Source: JABFSM01 sp963762545 (GTDB lineage Bacteria; Gemmatimonadota; Gemmatimonadetes; Gemmatimonadales; GWC2-71-9). Taken from it: DNA of 64,000 nt. Made by a program: the position numbers and the translations under genes. Position 1 is the first letter of the stretch. Each line of letters opens with the position of its first letter. Positions 37,480-46,641 of this stretch are shown here, piece after piece. The stretch is from positions 517,376-581,375 of the forward strand of contig CAVXLC010000003.1 of NCBI GenBank assembly GCA_963762545.1, in the 5' to 3' direction. Below the pieces are notes generated by a model. The model saw only the letters and a program-made list of their open reading frames with translations, ran no database searches and was not told the origin of the DNA.

Positions 37480-39660
37480 TCACGCCGAAGGCTGGAGGCT
37501 TCGCATCTTCACTCGTCCCCCGTCATCAGTCAGTGGCACCGGGGGGATCAGGGCCAGTCCCTGCGCATACCAGACCCCCAGCTCCTGGAGGATCCGCAGC
37601 GCCGGCTCGCTGGCGACCTGCTTCGCGATGGTGGCGATCCCCATGCTCCGCCCGACGTGGTTGATCGCGCTGACGATGCTGTCGGAGACCGGGTCGTCGG
37701 CAACCCCCCGCACGAACGCGCTCCCGATCTTGAGGTAATCGACCGGCAGCGTCCTGAGGTAGGTGAAGGAGGTCGCCCCGTTCCCGAAGTCTTCGAGCGC
37801 CACCGCGCAACCGGTGGTCCGGATGCCGTGGAGGAAACGCACCGTCCGGTTCAGGTTGGCGAGCGCCGCGGCCTCGGCGATCTCGAAACACAGCGTCCCG
37901 GCCGGGATGCCGTACCGGGCCAGCTGCCGTTCCACCACCGCCAGCAGGCCGTCTTCCGCGAGCGCGGAGCCGCTGAGATTGATGAAGCAGATGGGGAGCT
38001 CGGCCTGGGGATGGTCCCGCATCCATTCGCCGAGCAGCGCGATCGTCTCCCGGATCACCCAGCGATCGATCGCCGGCATCAGGTTGTGGCGCTCCGCCTG
38101 CGGAAGGAACTCGGCGGCGGCCTGGACCCGTCCCTGGCCGTCCGGAAGCCGCAGCAGAATCTCGAAGCGGGGCCGGGACCCGGCCTCATGCTGTAGCGGC
38201 ACGATCGGCTGGGCGTAGAGCCGGAAGTGGCTCTCGTCGATGGCCCGGGCCAGACGGGTGACCCGCCGGGCCACCACCAGCGACGGGCCGGTCGAACTCT
38301 GCTCCAGGCCCTCCAGATGCACCTGGTTGCCGCCGGCCTCCTTCGCCGCATAGCAGCCCGCGTCCGCGGCCCGGACAACCGCCGCCATGCCCCCGCTTTC
38401 GGCGGTCACCCGAAGCAGGCCGATGCTCGCGCCGATCGACAGGATCCTGCCCGCCCACTCGAACCGGAACTGCTCGAGCTCCGCCCGAATGTCCTCCGCG
38501 ATCCGTTGCGCATCCTCCAGGGGACAGTTCTCCAGCAGGATCCCGAATTCGTCGCCGCCGAGCCGGGCCAGCGTATCCCGCTTCCGCAGGTGGCGGCCGA
38601 TCAACGGCCCCAGACGCCGCAGCAGATCATCCCCGGCATCGTGACCGCACGAATCGTTGACCCCCTTGAAGCGATCGAGATCGATGCAGAGCAACGCCTG
38701 GTCCGACTCGGCGACGGAAAGGTCCGTGACGACCCGCAGGAGCCGCCGCTCGAATTCCCGGCGATTGAGGAGTCCCGTCAGGGGATCGTGGGTGGCCTCG
38801 TAGGAAAGCCGGTGGCCCACCCGGCGCTTCTCACTCTCGTTCTGGATGACCAGCACCACCCCGACGATTCCCCCGCTGCGGTCCAGGATCGGAGCGGCCG
38901 AATCGCCGATCGGGACCTCGGTGCCGTCACGGCGGAGCAGCAGCACCCCGTCTTCCAGATCCACCGCGCGGCCTTCCGCGAGGCAGCGCGCCGCGGTGTT
39001 CGCCACCGGCTGCCGGCTGGATTCGGAAATCAACGGCAGCACGGTATCCAGCGATTGCCCCAGCGCCTCGTCCGCGTCCCATCCGGTCACGCTCTCGGCC
39101 ACCGGGTTGAGAAACGTGATCCTGCCGGTGGCGTCGGTCGTAATGACGGCGTCTCCGATGGACTGCAGGGTGGCGCGGGCCTGTTCGTTGGTCCTGGAGC
39201 GGACCGACTGGGTTCGGCGCCAGCGAGTCAGATCGCGCAGCGTGACCAGAAAGGCGGTGTCGCCGTTCCGGCCGATCGAACGCCGGGCCAGCTCCACCGG
39301 AGACTCGCTTCCGTCCCGGAGAAGGGCAAAGCAGGTGACGGTGCCACCCGGCATGACCGCGGTGGGCAGGAGGCCGGCCGGCTCGAGGTCGGTCTCCAGG
39401 AGCCGGTGAAAGCGCCCCGGGATGAACCGGCGCATCGGCTCGCCGAGCAGCTGCGCCTCGCTCCAGCCGAAGAATTGCACCGCCTCGTGATTGACCGCCG
39501 TCACCAACCCGGCCCGGTCCACCACGAGCATGGCATCGGGCGCCGCGTCCAGAAGTTGGTGCAACTCGCTGGGTGGCGGCATCACGCGCGCTCCTGGGGG
39601 CGGGGAGCCGGCTTCGCTGGGTTCCGCTGGGCCTTCTTCCTGAGCCGGTAAGACCGTCAA
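37480..39660 (-). CDS. PAS-PAS-GGDEF-EAL protein with degenerate EAL
   Basis: 726 residues, soluble. Two PAS domains (~30-155: LDAAPDAMLVVDRAGLVTAVN; ~165-290: LQSIGDAVITTDATGRITFLN) precede a GGDEF domain (~300-460). The GGDEF has an intact LGGDEFG active site and an RKRD inhibitory site five residues before it, so it should make cyclic di-GMP under product control. The EAL domain (~470-715) has lost key residues: EIL in place of EAL, EDFG for DDFG, KIGSAF for KIDGSF, and AKQV for AEGV. It is probably a non-catalytic c-di-GMP or partner-binding module. The start is 3 bp after the upstream lipoprotein stop, suggesting an operon. Confidence 0.92.
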   Translation of the reverse strand: MTVLPAQEEGPAEPSEAGSPPPGARVMPPPSELHQLLDAAPDAMLVVDRAGLVTAVNHEAVQFFGWSEAQLLGEPMRRFIPGRFHRLLETDLEPAGLLPTAVMPGGTVTCFALLRDGSESPVELARRSIGRNGDTAFLVTLRDLTRWRRTQSVRSRTNEQARATLQSIGDAVITTDATGRITFLNPVAESVTGWDADEALGQSLDTVLPLISESSRQPVANTAARCLAEGRAVDLEDGVLLLRRDGTEVPIGDSAAPILDRSGGIVGVVLVIQNESEKRRVGHRLSYEATHDPLTGLLNRREFERRLLRVVTDLSVAESDQALLCIDLDRFKGVNDSCGHDAGDDLLRRLGPLIGRHLRKRDTLARLGGDEFGILLENCPLEDAQRIAEDIRAELEQFRFEWAGRILSIGASIGLLRVTAESGGMAAVVRAADAGCYAAKEAGGNQVHLEGLEQSSTGPSLVVARRVTRLARAIDESHFRLYAQPIVPLQHEAGSRPRFEILLRLPDGQGRVQAAAEFLPQAERHNLMPAIDRWVIRETIALLGEWMRDHPQAELPICFINLSGSALAEDGLLAVVERQLARYGIPAGTLCFEIAEAAALANLNRTVRFLHGIRTTGCAVALEDFGNGATSFTYLRTLPVDYLKIGSAFVRGVADDPVSDSIVSAINHVGRSMGIATIAKQVASEPALRILQELGVWYAQGLALIPPVPLTDDGGRVKMRSLQPSA

Positions 39661-39663
39661 GGA

Positions 39664-40320
39664 CTACTTGACCGCGACGGTCAGGGGCGCGTTCAATGTC
39701 ACGACGATCGGCGTTCCCTCCGGCACGACCACGTCGCGATTCGCGGTCTCGACCGCGACGGCGGCGCCGGCGGCGCCGCCCACCACCGCGCCGATGATCG
39801 TGCCCTTGGAGTCACCCCCGAGGATCCGGCCGGCGATGCCGCCGATCACCGCGCCGGCGCCGGTCTTCTCCACCTCTGTCGCGCCGACGCCGCGCCCCTT
39901 GAGCGTGTGCGCCATGGAGGTGATGCTGGCCTGGACCGGATAGGTCTCGCCTCCGGCGGTCACCGAGCTCACCCGCACGATGATCCTGCCATCCGCCTTG
40001 CTCTTGTCGTTGGCCGGCTGGAGCTCGGTGATCGTCAGGTTGAGGGTCGAGCCGGCGGGGATCACCACCCGGCCCCTGCTATCCTTCACGTCGCTCGATA
40101 CACTGGCCGTGAAGGTCTCACCGGCCTTGTCATTCCGCGACGAAATTGTCCGCTGCGTGGTGGCCTCGATCGCGGTGCCCGATTCGAGGGTCACGCTCTT
40201 GCTGCCGCTCGCCGCGGGGCTCGAGCCGGGCCGGTCGCTCTGCTGCGACCCGCCCTTGCTGCAGGCCACCAGTCCAACGACGGCAAGCCCAGCGAAAAGG
40301 ACCGTTCTCATCGAGCTCAT
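39664..40320 (-). CDS. Lipoprotein with glycine-zipper segment
   Basis: 218 residues. A lipoprotein signal (MRTVLFAGLAVVGLVACSKGG) places Cys20 at the lipobox. A Ser/Gly-rich linker leads to a beta-rich domain (SGTAIEATTQRTISSRNDKAGETF, VVIPAGSTLNLTITELQPA). A glycine zipper follows (VIGGIAGRILGGDSKGTIIGAVVGGAAGAAVAV), typical of YMGG-like outer-membrane-associated proteins. Role unknown. It precedes the GGDEF gene by 3 bp. No TTCA repeat promoter is seen upstream, which makes a useful internal contrast. Confidence 0.8.
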   Translation of the reverse strand: MSSMRTVLFAGLAVVGLVACSKGGSQQSDRPGSSPAASGSKSVTLESGTAIEATTQRTISSRNDKAGETFTASVSSDVKDSRGRVVIPAGSTLNLTITELQPANDKSKADGRIIVRVSSVTAGGETYPVQASITSMAHTLKGRGVGATEVEKTGAGAVIGGIAGRILGGDSKGTIIGAVVGGAAGAAVAVETANRDVVVPEGTPIVVTLNAPLTVAVK

Positions 40321-40454
40321 GGAGTACTCCTTATGGGTCCTTAACTATTACCCGTATGGGCCTGAACGACAATCCATCCCACGGACGGATTCGGGACTAG
40401 ATCCGAAGAGCTAGGTCGGAATTGGCTGGTGCGGAATTGGTGAAACGGAGCAGG

Positions 40455-41126
40455 TCAGGCTTCGGGGATCCGGCGATCTCCCTGGTTGCGGCTGAAGGCG
40501 GCCACTTCAAGCCGGCTGTGGAGCGCGAGCTTCTCCAGCACATTGTGCACGTGACTCTTGACGGTATGGACCGCGATGTGGAGGCGGGAGGCGATTTCCT
40601 TGTTGGCGAGGCCTTCGGCGATGAGGTCGATCACCTGGCGCTCCCGCAAGGTGAGGCGAACCGACTCGAGTTCCCGGGGCGCACCGAGGCGTCCCGCCTG
40701 GGACGCGATCTGGTTGAACAGCGAGCCGGTGAGCTGCGGCGGCAGCACCACCGCGCCACTGACCACGCTTCGGATCGTCGCGACGAAGTCTTCGAACGTG
40801 GCGTCCCGCATGATGAAGCCGGAGGCGCCCGCCCGCACGAAGCTCATGATGTCCTCTTCGATCGGGAGCAATCCGAGCACGACGACCCTGGCCTCGGGGA
40901 CCTCCTTGTGGACCGTCGCGGTGATGGCCAGGCTGTCGTGGCCCTCCAGGCCGAAGTCGAGGAGCACCACATCGGGCTTGGCCTCGCGAACCTTGGTCAT
41001 GGCCTCATCGGCGTCCGCGGAGGCGGCGAGGATACGAAAGTCCTCCTGTTCCCGGATCAGGCGGGCCAGGCCCTCTCGAAGGAGCCGATTGTCGTCGATG
41101 AGGACCAGGGAAATGGTTTCGTTCAT
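40455..41126 (-). CDS. NarL/FixJ-type response regulator, atypical receiver
   Basis: 223 residues. The receiver (1-~120) keeps the acidic pair LIDDN and the phospho-acceptor Asp in VVLLDFGLEG. Two signalling residues differ: the usual Thr/Ser after strand 4 is Gly (VVVLGLL), and the conserved Lys is Arg (GASGFIMRDAT). A LuxR HTH follows (~150-215: LTLRERQVIDLIAEGLANKEIASRLHIAVHTVKSHVHNVLEKL). No histidine kinase is adjacent. The start at 41126 is chosen for alignment to the receiver. Likely a DNA-binding regulator with altered phosphorylation dependence. Confidence 0.9.
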   Translation of the reverse strand: MNETISLVLIDDNRLLREGLARLIREQEDFRILAASADADEAMTKVREAKPDVVLLDFGLEGHDSLAITATVHKEVPEARVVVLGLLPIEEDIMSFVRAGASGFIMRDATFEDFVATIRSVVSGAVVLPPQLTGSLFNQIASQAGRLGAPRELESVRLTLRERQVIDLIAEGLANKEIASRLHIAVHTVKSHVHNVLEKLALHSRLEVAAFSRNQGDRRIPEA

Positions 41127-41212
41127 GGGATCGCACAGTAGGGTAGTGCCACCTGATCCCGCGACGGGGGGTCGCGGAGAGGGGGCTGGCTGCAAGCATC
41201 ACTCGTAAGTGT

Positions 41213-41226
41213 CTATTGGCGAATAG
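41213..41226. repeat. Short inverted repeat between divergent regulator and permease genes
   Basis: CTATT-GGCG-AATAG is a perfect 5-bp inverted repeat in the 178-bp gap between the response regulator (minus) and the amino-acid permease (plus). It is AT-rich in an otherwise GC-rich gap and could be an operator for either gene. Its role is unproven. Confidence 0.35.
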
Positions 41227-41304
41227 GCTACCTATGCTCTGCCCGCACAAAAGTAGAGGCCGGTGCGTGGACTGGCAAGGAACCGCGCGGTACGTTGATC
41301 CCTC

Positions 41305-42639
41305 ATGACTTCCCCCACCCTTCCCCGCCGGCTCGGCCTCCTCAGCACCGTCGGCGTGCTGGTCGGTATCGTGATCGGCAGCGGGATCTTCCGCGTTCCC
41401 AGCACCGTGGCCGCCGAGGTGGGCTCGGCGGGGGCGGCACTGCTGGTCTGGGTGGCGGGCGGACTGGTCACCCTGAGCGGCGCGCTGACGCTGGCCGAGC
41501 TGGCCGGCCGCTATCCGAAGCCGGGCGGGGCCTACGTCGTTCTGAGAGAGGCCTACGGGCCGCTGGTCGCGTTTCTCTTCGGATGGGTCAAGCTGCTGGT
41601 GGCGGGCCCCGCGGCCGTCGCCGCGGTCGCGCTGGTCTTCGCCGCCTACGCGGGCGCCTTTGTCCCGCTGACCGACGGGCAGCAGCGGATCGTCGCCGGC
41701 GGGCTGCTCGGGGTGCTCACCCTGCTCAACCTCCGCTCCGTGGCATGGAGCGCCGCCGTGCAGAACCTCTCGACCGCCGCCAAGCTGCTGGCGCTGGCGG
41801 TGCTGGCGGTGCTGCTCCTGTGGTTCGGGCATGGCACCGGCGCGCTGGCGGAACCGGTCCGCTGGGCGCCCAGCAGCTGGGGCGGCTTCGGCATCGCGCT
41901 GATCACCGTGCTGTGGACCTACACCGGCTGGGTGGACGTGACCTACCTGGCCGGCGAGGTGATCGACCCCGCCCGGACCTTCCCCAAGGCCATGGCGATC
42001 GGCCTGAGCCTGGTCATCCTGGTCTACCTGCTGGTCAACATCGCCTGCCTCGCCGTGCTGCCGTTCGGCGAGCTGTCCCACTCGAGCACCGTGGCGGCCA
42101 CCGCGGCCCAGCGGGTCTTCGGCGGCGCCGGCAGCGCGCTGGTGGCGGGGCTCGTGATGCTCTCCACCGTCGGCTCGCTCAACGGGACCTTCATGACCAG
42201 TCCGCGGGTGTTCTACAAGATGGCGGACGACGGGCTGTTCTTTCGGTCGGTCGGTGCGGTCCACCCGCGCTTCCGGACGCCGCACGTCGCGGTGCTGCTG
42301 TACCTGGGGCTCGGTATGTTGGGGATCGCCACCCGGACCTTCGAGCAGCTGGCCCAGATGTTCGTGCTGGGAAGCTGGCCATTCTGGGCCCTCGCGGTGG
42401 CCGCGGTGTTCGTGCTGCGTACCGATCCGGCCGGCCCGCCGGTGCGCCGCGGCTGGGGCTATCCCTGGCTCCCGGCCGCGTTCCTGGTGGTCTCGCTGGC
42501 GATGCTGATCAACGGGGCGGTCCGCCGGCCCACCCAGACCGGGGTGAGCTTCCTGATCATCTTCTCGGGGATTCCCGCCTACTATGCCTGGCGGGCGGTC
42601 CAGGCCCGCCGGGCCAGGGTCGGCACGGTCGGGGCATGA
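41305..42639 (+). CDS. APC family amino-acid permease
   Basis: 444 residues with about 12 membrane helices. The APC start motif GVLVGIVIGSGIFRVPSTVA contains the GSGIF substrate loop of helix 1. AELAGRYPKPGGAYVVLREAYG is the family signature after helix 2, and VLWTYTGWVDVTYLAGEVIDPARTFPKAM marks helix 6. Similar to bacterial LAT-like exchangers; substrate unknown. The stop overlaps the next ATG in ATGA, coupling it to an ATP-grasp-like protein. Confidence 0.9.
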   Translation: MTSPTLPRRLGLLSTVGVLVGIVIGSGIFRVPSTVAAEVGSAGAALLVWVAGGLVTLSGALTLAELAGRYPKPGGAYVVLREAYGPLVAFLFGWVKLLVAGPAAVAAVALVFAAYAGAFVPLTDGQQRIVAGGLLGVLTLLNLRSVAWSAAVQNLSTAAKLLALAVLAVLLLWFGHGTGALAEPVRWAPSSWGGFGIALITVLWTYTGWVDVTYLAGEVIDPARTFPKAMAIGLSLVILVYLLVNIACLAVLPFGELSHSSTVAATAAQRVFGGAGSALVAGLVMLSTVGSLNGTFMTSPRVFYKMADDGLFFRSVGAVHPRFRTPHVAVLLYLGLGMLGIATRTFEQLAQMFVLGSWPFWALAVAAVFVLRTDPAGPPVRRGWGYPWLPAAFLVVSLAMLINGAVRRPTQTGVSFLIIFSGIPAYYAWRAVQARRARVGTVGA

Positions 42640-43730
42640 TTTCCTTCTGGGTGCCCGCCGCGGGATCGTTCACCATCGAGCTCTGGCTGGCCCATCGCGC
42701 GCCGGAGCTGACCGACCGCTTCGACATCCGGCACTACGAGAACCTCACCGCCGATCTGGAAATCTCCGGCGGGGCGCACATCTTCACGGGACTGGATCAG
42801 CTGGGCCCGGCGGGGCGCGAGGCGGTGGCCGCCCTGCACCAGGCCGTGCGCGAGCGTTGTCCCGGCGATCCGCTCCTCAATCACCCGCACCGGACGGCCC
42901 GGCGCCACGAGCTGCTGACCCGCGCGCACGCGGCCGGGGTCAACAGCTTCCGGGCCCGCCGGGCGGGCGACTCATTCGACGAGGTCCGGTACCCGGTGTT
43001 CGTCCGGGAGGAATCGGGGCACGGCGGCCCGCTCTCCGGGCTGCTCCGGAGCCGCGCCGAGCTGACCGCGTCGCTCCGGGCGCTGCGGGCGCGCGGCTTT
43101 CCGATGGCGGAGCTCCTGGTCATCGAATTCTGTGATCTCTCGGACGGCGAAGGCCGCTTCGTCAGCGCGGCGGCGCACCGGGTGGGCAACCTGATCGTCC
43201 CGACCCACATGATTTCCGGCACGCGGTGGGTGCTCAAGTGGAGCCACAGCGACCACGACGAGCGGGCGATGCGGGAGTTCCTGAGCTATGTGCGGGATCA
43301 TCCCCACCAGGCGTGGCTGCGCCAGGCGTTCGAGCTGGCCGGGGTGGAGTACGGGCGGATCGACTACGGGATCCGGGGCGACACGCTCCAGATCTGGGAG
43401 ATCAACCTGAATCCGACGATGGGTCCTTCGCCCGGGTATCGGCCGGCGGAGTATCCCCCGCCGGTCGGCGATCTGCTGCAGGAGGGACGGCGCCTCTACC
43501 ACCGCAACCTGGCGGCGGCCTTCGTGGCGCTGGACCCGGAGCCGCGACGGGACCGGGTGAGGATCCGGCTCGACCCCGCGCTCGTCGCCGGCATCCAGGC
43601 CGAGCTGGCGCGGGGGCGGCGACGAGCGGACGCGCTGAGCTTCCTCCGGCGGGTGTACGGTCATCCGGCCATCGGGTGGCCCTTCCGGAAGGCCTATTCC
43701 TGGCTGCTGCCCCGAAGCGGGCCGGGCTGA
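42636..43730 (+). CDS. ATP-grasp-like protein
   Basis: 364 residues. Overall layout is that of an ATP-grasp ligase: an N-terminal Rossmann-like part (MISFWVPAAGSFTIELWLAHR), a middle domain with YPVFVREESGHGG (nucleotide-contact Lys position replaced by Arg), and a C-terminal YGRIDYGIRGDTLQIWEINLNPTMGPS. The last part carries the typical acidic and Asn metal ligands (E-x-N-x-N-P). Such enzymes join an acyl phosphate to an amine or thiol. The substrate is unknown. Translation is coupled to the amino-acid permease, hinting at use or modification of the imported compound. Confidence 0.65.
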   Translation: MISFWVPAAGSFTIELWLAHRAPELTDRFDIRHYENLTADLEISGGAHIFTGLDQLGPAGREAVAALHQAVRERCPGDPLLNHPHRTARRHELLTRAHAAGVNSFRARRAGDSFDEVRYPVFVREESGHGGPLSGLLRSRAELTASLRALRARGFPMAELLVIEFCDLSDGEGRFVSAAAHRVGNLIVPTHMISGTRWVLKWSHSDHDERAMREFLSYVRDHPHQAWLRQAFELAGVEYGRIDYGIRGDTLQIWEINLNPTMGPSPGYRPAEYPPPVGDLLQEGRRLYHRNLAAAFVALDPEPRRDRVRIRLDPALVAGIQAELARGRRRADALSFLRRVYGHPAIGWPFRKAYSWLLPRSGPG

Positions 43731-43769
43731 GGCTCAACGCGGGGGGACGAGCAAACGACCTCCCGGGCG

Positions 43770-44508
43770 TTAGCCGGCGCGCGCCGACTTCCTGTTCGCG
43801 AGGCTCGCAGCCACGACCCACGCCCCCGCGCTGACCGCCCACGAGGCGGTGAATTCCGACCAGGTCAGGCCGGGAGGTGGGCGTCGCGACGAGCAACGGA
43901 ATCCAGACCAGGACGGTGAACCCGGTCAGCATCGCGGCGTCCAGCGTCGCCGCGAGGCCCGGGTACACCCCGAACAATACCCCCAATCCCGCCGCGATCT
44001 GCGCGGCGCCGGTGAGGTAGGCCCAGCCGGTGTGAAAGGGAAGCCAGGCCGGGACCAGCGGCGCGGTGAGGTTGAGGTAGAAGAAGTGCGCCAGTCCGAG
44101 GGGAATCAGCGCGAGGCCGAATACCACGTGCGCGGGGCGGACCGGGCGCTGGTCCGCGGCGAACAGCACCCATCCACCCGCAAAGATCACGAGCATCTCC
44201 CCCATCGACTGGTATGCCACCTCCACGAGCGGATGTTTGACGACCACGGGGAGCTTCACCAGGAGCACGACGAGCGCCAGGTAGACAAAGAGCACCCGTG
44301 TCGCCGGGACCACGGTGCGCTTCGACAGCAAGCCGAGGCCGCACACCAGCATGATCGCCGCCGAGGCGTATGCCATGACCTCGCGGCCGGGCACCGACTT
44401 GGGCACCGACTGCCAGGCACTCATGAAGTCGCCGTTGATGAGACCGAAGATGCCCAGGCCGATCATGCCCGTGGCGAATGCCGTTCGAGCGGCCGGTTTG
44501 TATCTCAC
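43770..44508 (-). CDS. DoxX-like membrane protein, frameshifted near its end
   Basis: About 246 residues with six or seven membrane helices (GMIGLGIFGLINGDFMSAW, AYASAAIMLVCGLGLL, VLFVYLALVVLLVKLPVVV, WAYLTGAAQIAAGLGVLFG). The pattern matches DoxX/terminal-oxidase-associated membrane proteins. Near 43,875 the frame shifts by one base: the true tail reads LTWSEFTASWAVSAGAWVV, then AASLANRKSARAG and stop at 43770. The shift is probably a sequence error. The GTG start at 44508 is uncertain, with no clear ribosome site. It converges on the ATP-grasp gene, which stops 39 bp away. Confidence 0.7.
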
Positions 44509-44564
44509 GCGTCGTGACCGGTGAGAGGAACCAAGACCCCAAGGCGCTCTCGCTTCACCGGTCG

Positions 44565-46019
44565 TCACGGGGACCCGTCGTCCTCGGTGTCGCGAGGACG
44601 GCTCCACGTCAGGTTGTGCACTCGCTCGGTGAGGCTCCCCTTCCGCACCCGGAGCGAGTCCCGGTGGATTTCTCCCATGGTGCCGCCGAGCGTGAGGTCG
44701 AGCCCGGCCGACTTGGAGAGTCCCAGTTTCTGGCTCGCGTAGACGCTCCGATGTCCGACCATGAGGAACGCCGTCGCGGCCGCCAGCGCGGCATATACCC
44801 CTACGGACGGAGGCAGCAGCTCGATGGCCATGACGGCCGCTGCGAGCGGTGTATTGGCCGCCGCGGCCAGGACGGCGACGAAGCCGAACGCCGCGAGCAG
44901 GCTGGGTGGGACCCCGAAAAGCGGTGCCATCGCCGCACCGCTCGCCGCTCCGATGAAGAAAATCGGCGTCACAATGCCACCACTCCCGCCGGTCTCCAGC
45001 GTCAGGGTGGTCGCGAGAATCTTGAGGAGAAAGGCGGCGCCGACGACCGTCGTCGTGCCGGACAGCAACCCATCAATGGTGTCCGTGCCCAGCCCGGCGT
45101 ATCGGTCCCCCGCCAGGAGGTACAAGGCCACCAGCGCGCCGCCTCCGACGGCGGCGAGCAGGTATGGATGGGTCCGGAGCGGGCGGAGTCCCCGCTCGAA
45201 GGCTCGAAGCGACTCGATGAGCAGGAGGGCGATCAACCCGAACGCGGCGCCGGACGTCAGGGACATGAGGACCATCTTTACCTGCCCTATTCCGCCAATC
45301 GAGTCGTGGAGCGTGGGAAACGGGGCGTGAGCGCCGCACGCGAGGTGCCCGACAATGCCGGCGACCAGGGCGGGAAAGATGACGGTATAGTCGAACCGGC
45401 CGAGGTACAGCACTTCGATCCCGAACAGGGCGCCCGAGACCGGCGTCCCGAACACCGCGGCGAACCCGGCGCTGATGCCGCAGATCACCAGGCGGCGACG
45501 GTCATCATCTACCAGGCGTAACCCATCGGCGAACAGGCTGGTGAGGGCGGCGCCGATTTGTGCCGCCGGACCCTCCTTGCCCACGGAGCCGCCGAACGCG
45601 AGGGTCAGGACGGTTGCGCCGAGCTTGACCGGTGCGATGACCCAGTCAACCCGTCCCGCGCGCTGGTGAACGGCGGCGATCACGGCTTCGGTGCCGTGGC
45701 CCCGCGCCTCGGGAGCGAAGACGCGAATGAGCCAGACGCAGATGGGCAGCGCGAGCGGCAGCAGCCAGAATGGAGAAAATGCACCCCGGGTCAGCCAGTG
45801 CGCGACGCCCGCGGACGCCGTGATGGACCAGAGGAAGCCGCGCGTTCCGAAGCCGACACAGAGGCCCGCGCCCGCTCCCAGCGAGGCCCATTTGAGCGTG
45901 CTGATGAGGAGCGCCGTGTGTTCGGTGTACCAATGCTTCTCGTCCGCCAGCTCGGGTGTGCCTGGCTCGGAATGGTCCTCTCGCAGCCGCGTCACGAACC
46001 GCCAGAAGTGCCAGCTCAT
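44565..46019 (-). CDS. ClC-type chloride channel/antiporter
   Basis: 484 residues with the ClC architecture of 16-18 helices. The selectivity motif GGSVGKEGPAAQIG contains the gating glutamate. GISAGFAAVFGTPVSGALFGIEVLYLGRF is the family's second signature, and GGSGGIVTPIFFIGAASGAAMAP the third anion-binding loop. The first loop reads ARGHGTEAVI in place of GSGIPE, which is seen in many bacterial ClC-like proteins. Likely a Cl-/H+ exchanger. No CBS domains. Confidence 0.9.
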   Translation of the reverse strand: MSWHFWRFVTRLREDHSEPGTPELADEKHWYTEHTALLISTLKWASLGAGAGLCVGFGTRGFLWSITASAGVAHWLTRGAFSPFWLLPLALPICVWLIRVFAPEARGHGTEAVIAAVHQRAGRVDWVIAPVKLGATVLTLAFGGSVGKEGPAAQIGAALTSLFADGLRLVDDDRRRLVICGISAGFAAVFGTPVSGALFGIEVLYLGRFDYTVIFPALVAGIVGHLACGAHAPFPTLHDSIGGIGQVKMVLMSLTSGAAFGLIALLLIESLRAFERGLRPLRTHPYLLAAVGGGALVALYLLAGDRYAGLGTDTIDGLLSGTTTVVGAAFLLKILATTLTLETGGSGGIVTPIFFIGAASGAAMAPLFGVPPSLLAAFGFVAVLAAAANTPLAAAVMAIELLPPSVGVYAALAAATAFLMVGHRSVYASQKLGLSKSAGLDLTLGGTMGEIHRDSLRVRKGSLTERVHNLTWSRPRDTEDDGSP

Positions 46020-46289
46020 CGCCGCGACCCGCCTGCGCTGCCTTCGTCAGCCACCGTCCCCCCCCATCCCGGGTTCGTGTTATCCCAAGATAGCGGCGTC
46101 TCGGCTGGCCCTGCCGGACCCGGCTGCCGCATACCGAAACGCCTCCCGCCGCCAGGTCGAGAGGCTCCCGGAGCGGCCCGAAAAGGAAACGCTCCTCCGA
46201 GTCACCTCAGAGGAGCGCAAGCTCCACGACGGCATGTTGAGCGCCTGAGTTTGGTAGATACTTTGGTAGACTCGGGCTGGTAACTCCAT

Positions 46290-46362
46290 CGGGACGGCGG
46301 GATTCGAACCCGCGACCCCCTGAACCCCATTCAGGTGCGCTACCGGGCTGCGCTACGTCCCG
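46290..46362 (-). tRNA. tRNA-Pro (GGG anticodon)
   Basis: 73 nt cloverleaf. Acceptor arms CGGGACG/CGTCCCG pair perfectly. The D-arm region holds GCGCAGCCCGGTAGCGC. The anticodon arm CCTGA-ATGGGGT-TCAGG gives anticodon GGG, and the T arm GCGGGTTCGAATCCCGC is canonical. The 3' CCA is not encoded. The 270-bp gap between it and the ClC gene, and the 278-bp gap between it and padR, show no convincing gene. A short direct repeat TTGGTAGA (46,252-46,270) follows the tRNA 3' side. Confidence 0.95.
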
Positions 46363-46601
46363 TTTCCGGGACCCAATCTTAGCCCCGCGGGCACTTTCAG
46401 GGTACCCCTGCTCTGGGAGTGACTAGCTCGAGAGCCAGGGACCGCCTCGGCGTTCTTAGGACCTCCGCCCAGCTTGGCCTAGGGGGCCTGGCTGGCGGCT
46501 TCCAGCAGGTCCGGTAGGCCCCGAGCCTGACGATACCTCCCCCCGGCGTTAATGATCGGTCACAGGGAACCCTGACCCACCTTGCGCTCCACGTCAAATA
46601 G

Positions 46602-46633
46602 TATCATTGTTAGTGCTATCACTAACAATGATA
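46602..46633 (+). promoter_or_regulatory. Palindromic operator of padR
   Basis: A perfect 14-bp inverted repeat (TATCATTGTTAGTG, 4-bp spacer CTAT, CACTAACAATGATA) ends 8 bp before the padR ATG at 46642. It is strikingly AT-rich here. PadR repressors bind long palindromes at their own promoters, so autoregulation with control of the linked permease is likely. It covers the place where a ribosome site would be, so binding should block expression directly. Confidence 0.8.
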
Positions 46634-46641
46634 GTCCAGCG

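Noticed and set aside
40321..40454. TTCA-repeat promoter before the glycine-zipper lipoprotein gene
   Set aside because: Only one TGAA occurs (40,363), with no partner 11 or 22 bp away.
46080..46289. Possible integrase remnant beside tRNA-Pro
   Set aside because: The 69-residue frame shows no Arg-His-Arg-Tyr motif, and no att-like duplication of the tRNA end was found.
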